Below, in pieces: positions 47,258 to 54,886 of a DNA stretch of 64,000 nt. This stretch comes from CAYJBH01 sp964370605 (lineage in GTDB: Bacteria; Bacillota; Clostridia; Oscillospirales; Ruminococcaceae), in assembly GCA_964370605.1 (NCBI GenBank), contig CAYJJX010000004.1, forward strand, positions 61,165 through 125,164. The letters are read 5' to 3'. Within the stretch, counting starts at the first letter, position 1; the number at the start of each line of letters is the position of its first letter. Both the position numbers and the translations under genes were made by a program. The notes below the pieces were generated by a model that saw only the letters and a list, made by a program, of their open reading frames with translations, was not told where the DNA came from and made no database searches.

Positions 47258-47515
47258 TTACTTACGCAGTCCGAGCTTTTGGATCAGGGCACGGTAACGA
47301 CCGATGTCCTTCTTATGCAGGTAGCTCAAAAGGTTTCTACGGCGACCGACCAACTTGAGAAGTCCGCGACGGGAATGGTGGTCATGAAAATGAACTTTCA
47401 GATGCTCTGTCAGATGATTGATACGAGCGGTCAGCAGTGTGACTTGCACCTCCGGCGATCCTGTGTCGCCCTCATGAAGGCAGCTGCTTTCGATTAGTGT
47501 TTTCTTGTCTTGCAT
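47258..47515 (-). CDS. rpsO: 30S ribosomal protein S15
   Basis: The 85-residue protein shows HEGDTGSPEVQVTLLTARI, HLKVHFHDHHSRRGLLKLV and RRRNLLSYLHKKDIGRYRAL, diagnostic for S15. S15 binds the central domain of 16S rRNA. ATG 47515 is chosen by family length; GGAAAAAAC and AGAAGAAAAGG lie upstream. The ~90-base leader between its promoter (47605-47633) and the start contains two GCACGCTA words, possibly a site where S15 regulates its own translation. Confidence 0.96.
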   Translation of the reverse strand: MQDKKTLIESSCLHEGDTGSPEVQVTLLTARINHLTEHLKVHFHDHHSRRGLLKLVGRRRNLLSYLHKKDIGRYRALIQKLGLRK

Positions 47516-47604
47516 GTTTTTTCCTTTTCTTCTGTGTAATATGCCCAACCATAGCGTGCCCTATAAAGGAAGAAGGGTGCCATTGGCGGGTAGCGTGCTT
47601 TGCT

Positions 47605-47633
47605 ATTATAGCACAAAAATGATTATTTGTAAA
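47605..47633 (-). promoter_or_regulatory. Promoter of rpsO
   Basis: On the minus strand TTTACA (47633-47628) and TATAAT (47610-47605) are separated by 17 bases, giving an S15 leader of about 85 bases. Confidence 0.7.
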
Positions 47634-47666
47634 GGGGTTTAGTGTGAAAATATGGCAGTTCAATTT

Positions 47667-47870
47667 TTATATAGCATTGATTGTTTTGTTGGATGGGACG
47701 ATGCCCACATCGTCCCCTACGATATCCGATAATATTTCGGGTCTGTTTTGCGTACATATCGTCACAAAATACGCGCCGTCTTGCGAATAATCATAATCAT
47801 TTAATCGCATCGGTTTTAGTTTGGTAATTCCATTTAAGCATCTCGTAAAATGCTCGTAATATGCAATCAC
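47667..47870 (-). pseudogene. REP-associated/IS200-like tyrosine transposase fragment
   Basis: The 67-residue frame contains MRLNDYDYSQDGAYFVTICTQN, quoted here as YDYSQDGAYFVTICTQNR, the N-terminal start of Y1-type (RAYT) transposases of about 150-250 residues. Translation then runs into the REP-like hairpin and stops, so the HUH and catalytic Tyr region is missing. The start lies next to the end of the GNAT gene. It is a decayed remnant that marks an old REP insertion. Confidence 0.7.
47695..47716. repeat. REP-like palindrome in transposase remnant
   Basis: GGGACGATG-CCCA-CATCGTCCC is a 9-bp perfect hairpin, next to CTACGA. On the other strand it reads TCGTAGGGGACGATG, comparable with TCGTAGGGGCGAGC at 63746-63759, suggesting one REP family tied to the RAYT-type transposase. 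Confidence 0.6.
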
Positions 47871-48415
47871 AAAATATATTCAAGTTGTATATCATAAGGT
47901 TCATGACTTGCGATTTCATCTTGAATTTCTGTGGCAAATACGCAACCTAAAGCCTTATAAGCTTCTTGCGTTTCCTTAGCAGAGTTTGCAGAAATATATA
48001 TTTTTTTAACAGGTAACTTTCGTGCTTCATCACAAATAAGTTTGAATAGTTTTTTGCCAATGCCATTATTTCTGAATTCATTAGATACATGAAACATTAT
48101 CAAATCTATATATTGTTTTTCACTACCTAATAGATTAGTACCTAAATATGCAAACCCAATCACTTGCGAGTTATGTTTTGCAGTAAAGCCTATGCTCCCT
48201 TGCTTAATTGAATTTATTAGATTTTGAGCTTTTTGACGCAACTGAGCATTATCCCATGTTTCAATAAATGGCTCATCTTTATATACATAAGAGCCGTTAT
48301 CTAAACGCAAATTAACCATTGTTTCTTGATAACGATTATATTTATCGAGAGAAGATATCTCGAAGTTTTCTGTTGTGATTTTTTCATATACTATTTCATC
48401 TTGTAAAATTTTCAT
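47867..48415 (-). CDS. GNAT family acetyltransferase
   Basis: The ~182-residue protein has GNAT motif A as MFHVSNEFRNNGIGKKLFKL (R/QxxGxG/A = RNNGIG, ~residues 120-126) and motif B ISANSAKETQEAYKALGC. Codon use is clearly more AT-rich than the neighbouring housekeeping genes, and it lies beside a transposase remnant and dispersed repeat ends, so horizontal acquisition is likely. The substrate is unknown. ATG 48415 has TTGGAGAT about 12 bases upstream; the longer upstream frame runs into repeat DNA. Confidence 0.8.
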   Translation of the reverse strand: MKILQDEIVYEKITTENFEISSLDKYNRYQETMVNLRLDNGSYVYKDEPFIETWDNAQLRQKAQNLINSIKQGSIGFTAKHNSQVIGFAYLGTNLLGSEKQYIDLIMFHVSNEFRNNGIGKKLFKLICDEARKLPVKKIYISANSAKETQEAYKALGCVFATEIQDEIASHEPYDIQLEYIL

Positions 48416-48470
48416 CTCATTATCTATCTCCAAATTATATAAATACCCTGTACCGCAGGCTCGCCATAGC

Positions 48471-48500
48471 CCTTCACCTTTCACCATTAGTCTTTAGCCA
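48471..48500. repeat. Single end related to the MITE-like elements
   Basis: CCTTCACCTTTCACCATTAG and the following TCTTTAGCCA resemble the right ends at 25901-25931 and 43912-43941. No matching left end is visible, so this may be a truncated copy. Confidence 0.35.
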
Positions 48501-48549
48501 TTTTGCAATATGAGCAAAATACAAATCCCCTTCATTACCGCCCATAATA

Positions 48550-49299
48550 TTAGTACGGCATCGCCTTTATCTTCGCCTCGGAATAATCTGGGGCGATCTC
48601 ATGTTTTGGCGGACATACCAAAAAGCGGTCGTCCCAATCGCCGCAGAACATGTCGGCGATAAACAAGCTGTCTCCTTGCACTGTGCTGTGTTGCCAATCG
48701 AATTCTTTTGCGATGTCTTTAGAGCGCTCAAGTGCATCGGTATCGGGGATAACGTCGGATTTTATGAAATATAGGTTTTTGTACTCTTTGATGAATCCCG
48801 TTTCCTGTTCCAGCAAGAAGTCGGCGGTGTCTTCGTCATACTGTTCTGTATAAAGGCTGTGAAGTCGGGCGAAATAGTCTTTTGACGGGCAATGGTCGTC
48901 CTGCATCCAGCCGCGATTATACCAGTATACTCCCTTGTCGGAATTGAAAATCTCGAGATATTTTTTATACGAGCCGATAAAGAGCGCTATGCAGTCATCA
49001 CATCGCGGTGCAACGATGGGGAGGGTTTTGGAGCGCAGTCCGATAATACTGTTGGAGCAAAGCCCATACCCCAAAACAATGGCATCAAAACCGGTGTCCA
49101 TTGGGCGCATTTTGCGTCTTTCTTCTTCAATTATCTCATCTATCTCATCGATGGTGCGCTGAAGTTTTTTGCGCAACTTTTCCGGCGTGTCATGCAATCC
49201 TTGTTCGATCCAAAAAGGATGCACAAAGTTGTCCATGGTAGATATCAGATGGCTGACTTCACGGTACATGACCATACAGCCGATGAATGCAATTCTCAT
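48550..49299 (-). CDS. DUF1638 domain protein
   Basis: The 249-residue soluble protein matches DUF1638: MRIAFIGCMVMYREV start, FDAIVLGYGLCSNSIIGL (~residues 73-90), APRCDDCIALFIGSYKKYLE and YFIKSDVIPDT. Conserved cysteines in GCM, GLCSN and RCDDC suggest metal or cofactor binding. DUF1638 genes often lie near corrinoid-dependent methyltransferases and URO-D-like proteins, and two such URO-D-like genes are 5.6 kb away. Here it directly precedes, on the same strand's downstream side, an ABC exporter operon; the reaction is unknown. Confidence 0.8.
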   Translation of the reverse strand: MRIAFIGCMVMYREVSHLISTMDNFVHPFWIEQGLHDTPEKLRKKLQRTIDEIDEIIEEERRKMRPMDTGFDAIVLGYGLCSNSIIGLRSKTLPIVAPRCDDCIALFIGSYKKYLEIFNSDKGVYWYNRGWMQDDHCPSKDYFARLHSLYTEQYDEDTADFLLEQETGFIKEYKNLYFIKSDVIPDTDALERSKDIAKEFDWQHSTVQGDSLFIADMFCGDWDDRFLVCPPKHEIAPDYSEAKIKAMPY

Positions 49300-49389
49300 T
49301 TGTTTTGTGTTCCTTTCTCGATGTTTTGTTTTTTTTGTCTGTTATACACGCTGTCGTAAGTTACGAGTAGACACAAAAGACACACTGTT

Positions 49390-51354
49390 TTATTGCGCAA
49401 GTCCGGTATAAAGCTGATAGTATTTTCCCTGCTGATCAATCAACTCTTCATGACTGCCTCGTTCAATGATCTTGCCCATTTCGAGAACCATAATACGGTC
49501 ACTGTTTTTGACGGTGGAAAGACGATGGGCGATGACAAATGTTGTGCGTCCGTGCATCAGACTGTCCATGCCCTCTTGCACTAACTTTTCGGTCATGGTG
49601 TCGATGGAGGAGGTCGCTTCGTCCAATATCAGCGCAGGCGGATTCGCCACCGCCGCACGAGCAATGGCAAGAAGTTGGCGCTGCCCGCCCGACAGACTGC
49701 CACCGTCCGCCTTGAGTATTGTGTCATATCCATTTGATAGACGTTTGACAAATCCGTCTGCATTCGCAAGTTTTGCCGCTGCGATACATTCCTCGTCTGT
49801 TGCATCCAGACGTCCATAGCGAATATTATCAAGTACCGTGCCGGTGAAAAGGTGGGTGTCCTGCAAAACAACGCCGAGCGAGCGACGAAGGTCGCTCTTT
49901 TTTATGTCGGTAATGTCGATGCCGTCATAGAGTATCTGACCTTTTTGAATGTCGTAAAAGCGGTTGATCAGGTTGGTTATGGTGGTTTTGCCGGCGCCGG
50001 TCGATCCGACAAACGCAATCTTCTCTCCCTCTTTTGCCTCAAGGTCGATATCGTTCAGCACGATTTTTTCTTCATTATAGCCGAAAACCACGTCGATAAG
50101 TTCGATGTGACCACGTTGCCGGATAAGCTTTACACCGTCTTTATGCGGAACTTTCCATGCCCAGACATCACAGTTAACATCGCATTCAACAAGACTTCCA
50201 TCCGACTCTTCTCGAGCGTTGACCAGTGTGACGGTGCCGTCATCGTTTTCCGGTTCTTGGTCCAGAAGTTTGAAAATTCTCTCTGCCCCCGCCATACCCA
50301 TGACAATGAAGTTTGCCTGCATCGAAACCTGCGATATCGGCATCACAACACTTTTTGACAGGCTCAAAAAAGCTATTAGCGTGCCGATGGTTATACCGCC
50401 GAATCCATTCAGCGCAAACACACCGCCAAGCACTGCGCAGAGAACATAACCGAGGTTGCCGAGCTGTCCGTTGACCGGCATGACGATGTTTGCAAATTTA
50501 TTGGCGTTTTCCGAGGCTTTTTGCAGTTTTGTGTTTCGCTCCAAAAATTCCTCGATCGATTTATCTTCATGGCAAAAGACTTTTACCACCTTTTGTCCGT
50601 TTATCAGCTCTTCAATATAGCCATTGACCGCACCGAGTGATGATTGTTGTTCCTTGAAAAAGCTACCTGATTTTTTGATTATGAAGCGTGCTGTCAACAG
50701 CATTATAGCAATCATAACAAACATCAAAGCGGTAAGTGGTGCGCTAAGCACAACCATGCTTACAACGCTTGCCACCAGCGTCACAAGGCTACTGAAAATT
50801 TGTGGCAATCCTTGACTGAGCAACTGGCGTAAAGTGTCGATGTCGTTGGTATAGACCGACATGATGTCACCGTGTGAGTTGTTATCAAAATAACGAATAG
50901 GAAGGCTTTGCATCTTATTAAATGTCAGTAAACGAAGCTTTTTCAGTGCGCCTTGCGAAACATAAATCATTATCCTTGTCTGGACAAATGTCGCTACAAC
51001 ACCGATGGAAAAGATGATGGCAAGGTCAAAAAGAGCTAAACTTAGAGGGCCAAAATCTGCATTTTCAACACCGATGAGCGGCACGATATAATCATCGATC
51101 AGCGATTCAATAAATACGGTACCACGCACTGTAGAAAAGCTCGCTATCATAATTGATACGATTGCTATTATAAGATGTACAGTGTAGTTTCGAAGCACGA
51201 CTGCAAAAACACGTTTGATAATGTCCTTTGCAGAACCTTCAAGTTTAGGACGAGTGCCGAAATTTTTTTCACCGGGTCCACCACCGCCACCGGGTCTGCC
51301 ACCGAGGCCTCTATTAGGGCCGGCCGAATGTTGAGGAGTTTTTTCCTGTGTCAT
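49390..51354 (-). CDS. ABC exporter subunit B (canonical ATPase site)
   Basis: The 654-residue half-transporter has a Gly-rich N-terminal tail (GLGGRPGGGGGPG), six transmembrane helices (~residues 70-370), and an ATPase domain with Walker A GSTGAGKT, signature LSGGQRQ, Walker B LILDEATSSID carrying the catalytic Glu, and H-loop IAHRLST. A ~70-residue insertion between membrane and ATPase domains (ECDVNCDVWAWKVPHKDG) is typical of this clostridial group. It starts one base after the stop of its partner and forms a heterodimeric multidrug/lipid exporter with it. GGGGGGACGAC precedes the ATG. Confidence 0.92.
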   Translation of the reverse strand: MTQEKTPQHSAGPNRGLGGRPGGGGGPGEKNFGTRPKLEGSAKDIIKRVFAVVLRNYTVHLIIAIVSIMIASFSTVRGTVFIESLIDDYIVPLIGVENADFGPLSLALFDLAIIFSIGVVATFVQTRIMIYVSQGALKKLRLLTFNKMQSLPIRYFDNNSHGDIMSVYTNDIDTLRQLLSQGLPQIFSSLVTLVASVVSMVVLSAPLTALMFVMIAIMLLTARFIIKKSGSFFKEQQSSLGAVNGYIEELINGQKVVKVFCHEDKSIEEFLERNTKLQKASENANKFANIVMPVNGQLGNLGYVLCAVLGGVFALNGFGGITIGTLIAFLSLSKSVVMPISQVSMQANFIVMGMAGAERIFKLLDQEPENDDGTVTLVNAREESDGSLVECDVNCDVWAWKVPHKDGVKLIRQRGHIELIDVVFGYNEEKIVLNDIDLEAKEGEKIAFVGSTGAGKTTITNLINRFYDIQKGQILYDGIDITDIKKSDLRRSLGVVLQDTHLFTGTVLDNIRYGRLDATDEECIAAAKLANADGFVKRLSNGYDTILKADGGSLSGGQRQLLAIARAAVANPPALILDEATSSIDTMTEKLVQEGMDSLMHGRTTFVIAHRLSTVKNSDRIMVLEMGKIIERGSHEELIDQQGKYYQLYTGLAQ

Positions 51355-51355
51355 A

Positions 51356-53104
51356 TTAGTCGTCCCCCCTTTCGTCAAAGTCGGCATCGCCTTGCGTTTG
51401 ACTTTCAAATATTGTCTTGTAGACCGTATTGGTCAAAACGAGTTCATCATGGGTGCCAAATCCGTCGATTACACCGTCGTTGACAACGATAATCCTGTCG
51501 GCATCTTGGATGCTGGAGACGCGTTGGGCTATGATCAGCTTGGTGACCTCCGGAATGCCTGTCCGGAACTCAGCACGGATTTTGCTGTCAGTTGCGGTGT
51601 CGACCGCACTGGTCGAATCGTCGAGTATGAGAATTTTTGGGGATTTGAGTAATGCACGGGCGATACAAAGTCGCTGTTTTTGTCCGCCCGATACGTTGGT
51701 ACCTCCACGCTCGATCTCGCTATGATAACCGTCCGGCATTCGACTAATAAACTCATCGGCATGAGCTATCTTACATACCTTGATGCTCTCTTCCTCGGTA
51801 GCGTTTTCGTTGCCCCACCGCAGGTTGTCGAAAATTGTTCCGGAGAAAAGTTCGTTTTTTTGCAGTACAACCGCAACATTGTTGCGGAGAGTCTCGATAT
51901 CGTATTCTCTCACATCGACTCCGCCTACCGTGACACTGCCTGCCGTGACATCGTAAAGCCGGCTTATTAGGTTTATAAGCGAAGTTTTGCCGCTGCCGGT
52001 GTTGCCGATGATTCCAATTGTTTCACCCGATTTTATCTTGAGATTTATGTTGCTGAGTGCCGATTTCTCTGCTTCTTTGTTGTAAGCGAACTCAACGTTG
52101 CTAAATACGATAGAACCGTCTTTGACCTCAAATACAGGGTTTTCACAGTTAGTAATATCTGCTTTTTCGCTCAGTACTTCGGCAATACGTTGACCGCTTG
52201 CTACCGACATGGATAGCATTACGAAAACCATCGAAATCATCATGAGGCTGATGAGTATGGTAACGGCATAGGCAAAAAGCGTGCTGAGATTTCCGGTGGT
52301 CATTTCACCTGTATTTATCAGTTTTGCGCCGAACCATCCGATGGCTACCATACAAGAATAGAGCGCAAGCGTGAGGGCCGGTGCATTGAGACTGACCAGT
52401 TTTTCTGCCTTGATAAAAAGATTGTAGAGTTTTTGCGCCGCCGCTTCAAATTTTTTCTTCTCATGTTCCTCTCGCACAAATGCCTTGACAACACGAATGG
52501 CGCTGACATTTTCTTGGACATTCAGATTAAGATCGTCGTACCCTTTGAAAACAAGTGTAAAATATTTGAGTGCATGGCGGATTATGTAAGCAAATATAAT
52601 AATAAGGAATATCATGGCGATCAGGAAGATATTCGCTATTTTGTAGTTGATAAAAAACGACATTGCAAGCGCTACGATAAGGTTGATCGGCGCGCGCAGT
52701 GTCATTCTCATAAGCATTTGGTAGGAGTTTTGGACGTTGGTAACATCGGTGGTCAGCCGTGTGACAAGCCCTGCGGTGGAAAATTTGTCGATATTTGCAA
52801 AAGAAAACGTCTGAATGTTTTTGAACATGGAATCGCGCAGATTTTTGGCAAACCCGGTCGAGGCAACGGCGGCGGTGCGTCCGGCAAGGATGCCAAAAGT
52901 AAGAGAGCAACCTGCCATGCACAGCATAATGAATCCATAAAACAATACGTTGTTCATATTCCCTTGAGAAATTCCGGCATCAATGATTAATGCCGCGACC
53001 ATCGGTATCGATATTTCAATCACCGACTCTAAAATGGTGAAAACAGCGGTCAGAATAGACGACACTTTGTACTGTTTAACCTGAGATGCAAGAGTTTTTA
53101 GCAT
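51356..53104 (-). CDS. ABC exporter subunit A (degenerate ATPase site)
   Basis: The 582-residue half-transporter has six transmembrane helices (~1-310) and an ATPase domain with Walker A GNTGSGKT, signature VSGGQKQ and Walker B LILDDSTSAVD, where the catalytic Glu is Asp. The H-loop His is replaced by Gln (IIAQRVSS). These changes are the mark of the non-hydrolysing site in heterodimeric exporters such as TM287/288 and BmrCD. It is the first gene of the pair; DUF1638 follows the pair on the same strand. Substrate unknown. Confidence 0.92.
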   Translation of the reverse strand: MLKTLASQVKQYKVSSILTAVFTILESVIEISIPMVAALIIDAGISQGNMNNVLFYGFIMLCMAGCSLTFGILAGRTAAVASTGFAKNLRDSMFKNIQTFSFANIDKFSTAGLVTRLTTDVTNVQNSYQMLMRMTLRAPINLIVALAMSFFINYKIANIFLIAMIFLIIIFAYIIRHALKYFTLVFKGYDDLNLNVQENVSAIRVVKAFVREEHEKKKFEAAAQKLYNLFIKAEKLVSLNAPALTLALYSCMVAIGWFGAKLINTGEMTTGNLSTLFAYAVTILISLMMISMVFVMLSMSVASGQRIAEVLSEKADITNCENPVFEVKDGSIVFSNVEFAYNKEAEKSALSNINLKIKSGETIGIIGNTGSGKTSLINLISRLYDVTAGSVTVGGVDVREYDIETLRNNVAVVLQKNELFSGTIFDNLRWGNENATEEESIKVCKIAHADEFISRMPDGYHSEIERGGTNVSGGQKQRLCIARALLKSPKILILDDSTSAVDTATDSKIRAEFRTGIPEVTKLIIAQRVSSIQDADRIIVVNDGVIDGFGTHDELVLTNTVYKTIFESQTQGDADFDERGDD

Positions 53105-53185
53105 AAGCGATCCCTATACAATAATACACTGTTACAGTATATCATGCATAGGGATTGTATGTCAATAAATTTAGTATGCGCAACT

Positions 53186-53578
53186 TTAATGTACAGTAGA
53201 TTGTTTGACGGTGTTCGTTTTACATTCGCTGCAATGTCCATAGAGCATCAGTGCATAATGAGTTACCTCAATATCTTGCGAAGTGACCATTGAAGTCAAC
53301 GAGCCGCTAAGCTTTGCGTCAAAGACCTTGCCGCAATCGATACAGATAAAATGTTCATGATCCGATGTGTTGAAATCAAAGCGATCGCCAAGTCCCGGAA
53401 CCGATATTTTTTTAATCAGACCGTTTTCCGAGAATTTGTTGAGATTACGGTACACGGTACCAAGGCTGAGCTTTTCGTGTTCCGGCTTAAGTGCGGAATA
53501 AATCTCATCGGCAGTAGGGTGGGTTTTTGTATTATTTACGGCGGCGATAATCGCTTCCTTCTGTTTTGTGTTTCTCAT
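53186..53578 (-). CDS. Fur family regulator, PerR-like
   Basis: The 130-residue metalloregulator has a winged helix (RNTKQKEAIIAAVNNTKTHPTADEI, quoted in part as TKQKEAIIAAVNN; LGTVYRNLNKFSENGLIKKI), the metal-binding SDHEHFICIDCGKVFD and a second CxxC (CSECK) forming the structural zinc site. The HEH...C pattern and context fit PerR, which derepresses peroxide defence on Fe-catalysed His oxidation. It is divergent from rubrerythrin and desulfoferrodoxin genes. Its promoter is overlapped by a TAATAGT-N7-ACTATTA dyad. Confidence 0.9.
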   Translation of the reverse strand: MRNTKQKEAIIAAVNNTKTHPTADEIYSALKPEHEKLSLGTVYRNLNKFSENGLIKKISVPGLGDRFDFNTSDHEHFICIDCGKVFDAKLSGSLTSMVTSQDIEVTHYALMLYGHCSECKTNTVKQSTVH

Positions 53579-53603
53579 CTCTTTTTAAGCACCTTTTGTT
53601 GCG

Positions 53604-53624
53604 TAATAGTTTCCATTACTATTA
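53604..53624. promoter_or_regulatory. Putative PerR/Fur operator
   Basis: TAATAGT-TTCCATT-ACTATTA is a perfect 7-bp dyad overlapping the -10 element of the perR-like promoter. A related half, TTACTATTA, recurs in the rubrerythrin promoter at 53737-53745, suggesting a shared regulator. Confidence 0.5.
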
Positions 53625-53649
53625 TAATGCATATAAATTATTTTGTCAA
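53621..53649 (-). promoter_or_regulatory. Promoter of the PerR-like gene
   Basis: On the minus strand TTGACA (53649-53644) and TATAAT (53626-53621), 17-base spacer. Both elements are consensus. Confidence 0.75.
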
Positions 53650-53675
53650 TAATGTATATTCAAACGATAAGAAAA

Positions 53676-53708
53676 TCGCTATATTGGTCACATCAACGAA
53701 TATAGCGA
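53676..53708. promoter_or_regulatory. Inverted repeat between divergent perR and rubrerythrin promoters
   Basis: TCGCTATATT-N13-AATATAGCGA is a 10-bp perfect inverted repeat located between the two -35 regions. It is followed by AAAAAA on one side and preceded by AAAA on the other. It may be an operator or a bidirectional insulator. Confidence 0.4.
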
Positions 53709-53714
53709 AAAAAC

Positions 53715-53743
53715 TTGCATATACTATTGAAAAGTGTTACTAT
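53715..53743 (+). promoter_or_regulatory. Promoter of the rubrerythrin operon
   Basis: TTGCAT (53715-53720), 17-base spacer, TACTAT (53738-53743), about 90 bases before the start codon. Confidence 0.5.
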
Positions 53744-53832
53744 TAAGCCAAGCAAAATACAAATAGGGCTACGATTAAAACAAGATCGTGCCGCAATTGC
53801 ACAATGAGTGCAGAAAGGTTGGGACGTTAATT

Positions 53833-54372
53833 ATGGGGAAATTAGACGGAACAAAGACACAAAAAAACCTTATGGAAGCATTTTCCGGCGAAAGTCAGGC
53901 CAGAAATAAGTATACCTATTTTGCAAGTCAAGCAAAAAAAGATGGTTATGTTCAGATAGCTGCCATTTTTGAAGAGACTGCGAAGAACGAAATGGAACAC
54001 GCAAAACTTTGGTTCAAACTACTTCATGACGGTGTACCGAAAACAGCATCATGTCTTAAGATGGCCGCCGACGGTGAAAACAGCGAGTGGACCGAAATGT
54101 ATAAAAGAATGGCTAAAGATGCAAGAGAAGAAGGCTTTGAGAACATTGCTGTGCTTTTCGAAGGCGTTGGTGCTGTAGAAAAAGAGCATGAAGAGCGTTA
54201 CCTTGCTTTACTTGCCAACATTGAGAACGAGACGGTATTCAAAAAGAGTGAGCAGGTTGAGTGGAAATGTAGCAATTGTGGACACATCCATGTCGGCGAT
54301 TCCGCACCTGACGTATGTCCTGTCTGTGCACATCCGAAAGCATACTTTGAGCTTCGCGCCCAAAACTATTAA
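53833..54372 (+). CDS. Rubrerythrin
   Basis: Rubrerythrin reduces hydrogen peroxide to water with electrons from rubredoxin/NADH. The 179-residue protein has a four-helix diiron domain (LMEAFSGESQARNKYTYFAS, IFEETAKNEMEHAKLWFK, FEGVGAVEKEHEERY) and a C-terminal rubredoxin-like Fe site (WKCSNCGH, CPVCAHPKAYF). The ATG at 53833 fits the family N-terminus (GKLDGTKTQKNLMEAF). It shares a transcript with desulfoferrodoxin 33 bases downstream and is divergent from the PerR-like gene. Confidence 0.96.
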   Translation: MGKLDGTKTQKNLMEAFSGESQARNKYTYFASQAKKDGYVQIAAIFEETAKNEMEHAKLWFKLLHDGVPKTASCLKMAADGENSEWTEMYKRMAKDAREEGFENIAVLFEGVGAVEKEHEERYLALLANIENETVFKKSEQVEWKCSNCGHIHVGDSAPDVCPVCAHPKAYFELRAQNY

Positions 54373-54405
54373 TCGCTTATTTGCGATTTTGAAAGGAGAA
54401 ATACC

Positions 54406-54789
54406 ATGGCAGGCAAACAAGAATTTTTTATCTGTACTCACTGCAAAAATTTAATCGGAATGATTGATAATAAAGGTGTTCCGCTGATCTGTTGCGGCGA
54501 ACCCATGAAGCATCTGGTTCCCAATACCACCGATGCCGCACAGGAGAAACACGTGCCAAAGGTTGAGGTTGCAGGCGATTCTGTTACCGTAACAGTCGGA
54601 AGCACACTTCATCCGATGGAAGATGCACACTACATTGAGTTTATCTATGTCGAGACCGAAAACGGTGGACAGCGCAAAAAATTGTCACCGACAACTCCTC
54701 CGAGCGCAGTGTTCAAACTTGTCGACGACAAGGCGATCGCAGTATATGCCTATTGCAATTTGCACGGACTTTGGAAGTTCGAACTGTAA
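54406..54789 (+). CDS. Desulfoferrodoxin (superoxide reductase)
   Basis: The enzyme reduces superoxide to peroxide without making oxygen, feeding rubrerythrin. The 127-residue product has both iron sites: centre I Cys4 (FFICTHCKN, LICCGEPMK) and the catalytic centre II (EKHVPKV, GSTLHPMEDAHYIEFI, CNLHGLWKF) with the His4-Cys ligands. GAAAGGAGAA precedes the ATG. With rubrerythrin it forms a complete superoxide-to-water path typical of strict anaerobes. Confidence 0.97.
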   Translation: MAGKQEFFICTHCKNLIGMIDNKGVPLICCGEPMKHLVPNTTDAAQEKHVPKVEVAGDSVTVTVGSTLHPMEDAHYIEFIYVETENGGQRKKLSPTTPPSAVFKLVDDKAIAVYAYCNLHGLWKFEL

Positions 54790-54886
54790 TATCAAAACCT
54801 AGCGTTGATATGACAAACAGCCATGACATTCATTGTCATGGCTGTTTTAATGTTGTAAAAAACCTACTATATCAGTGCTTGATTTT

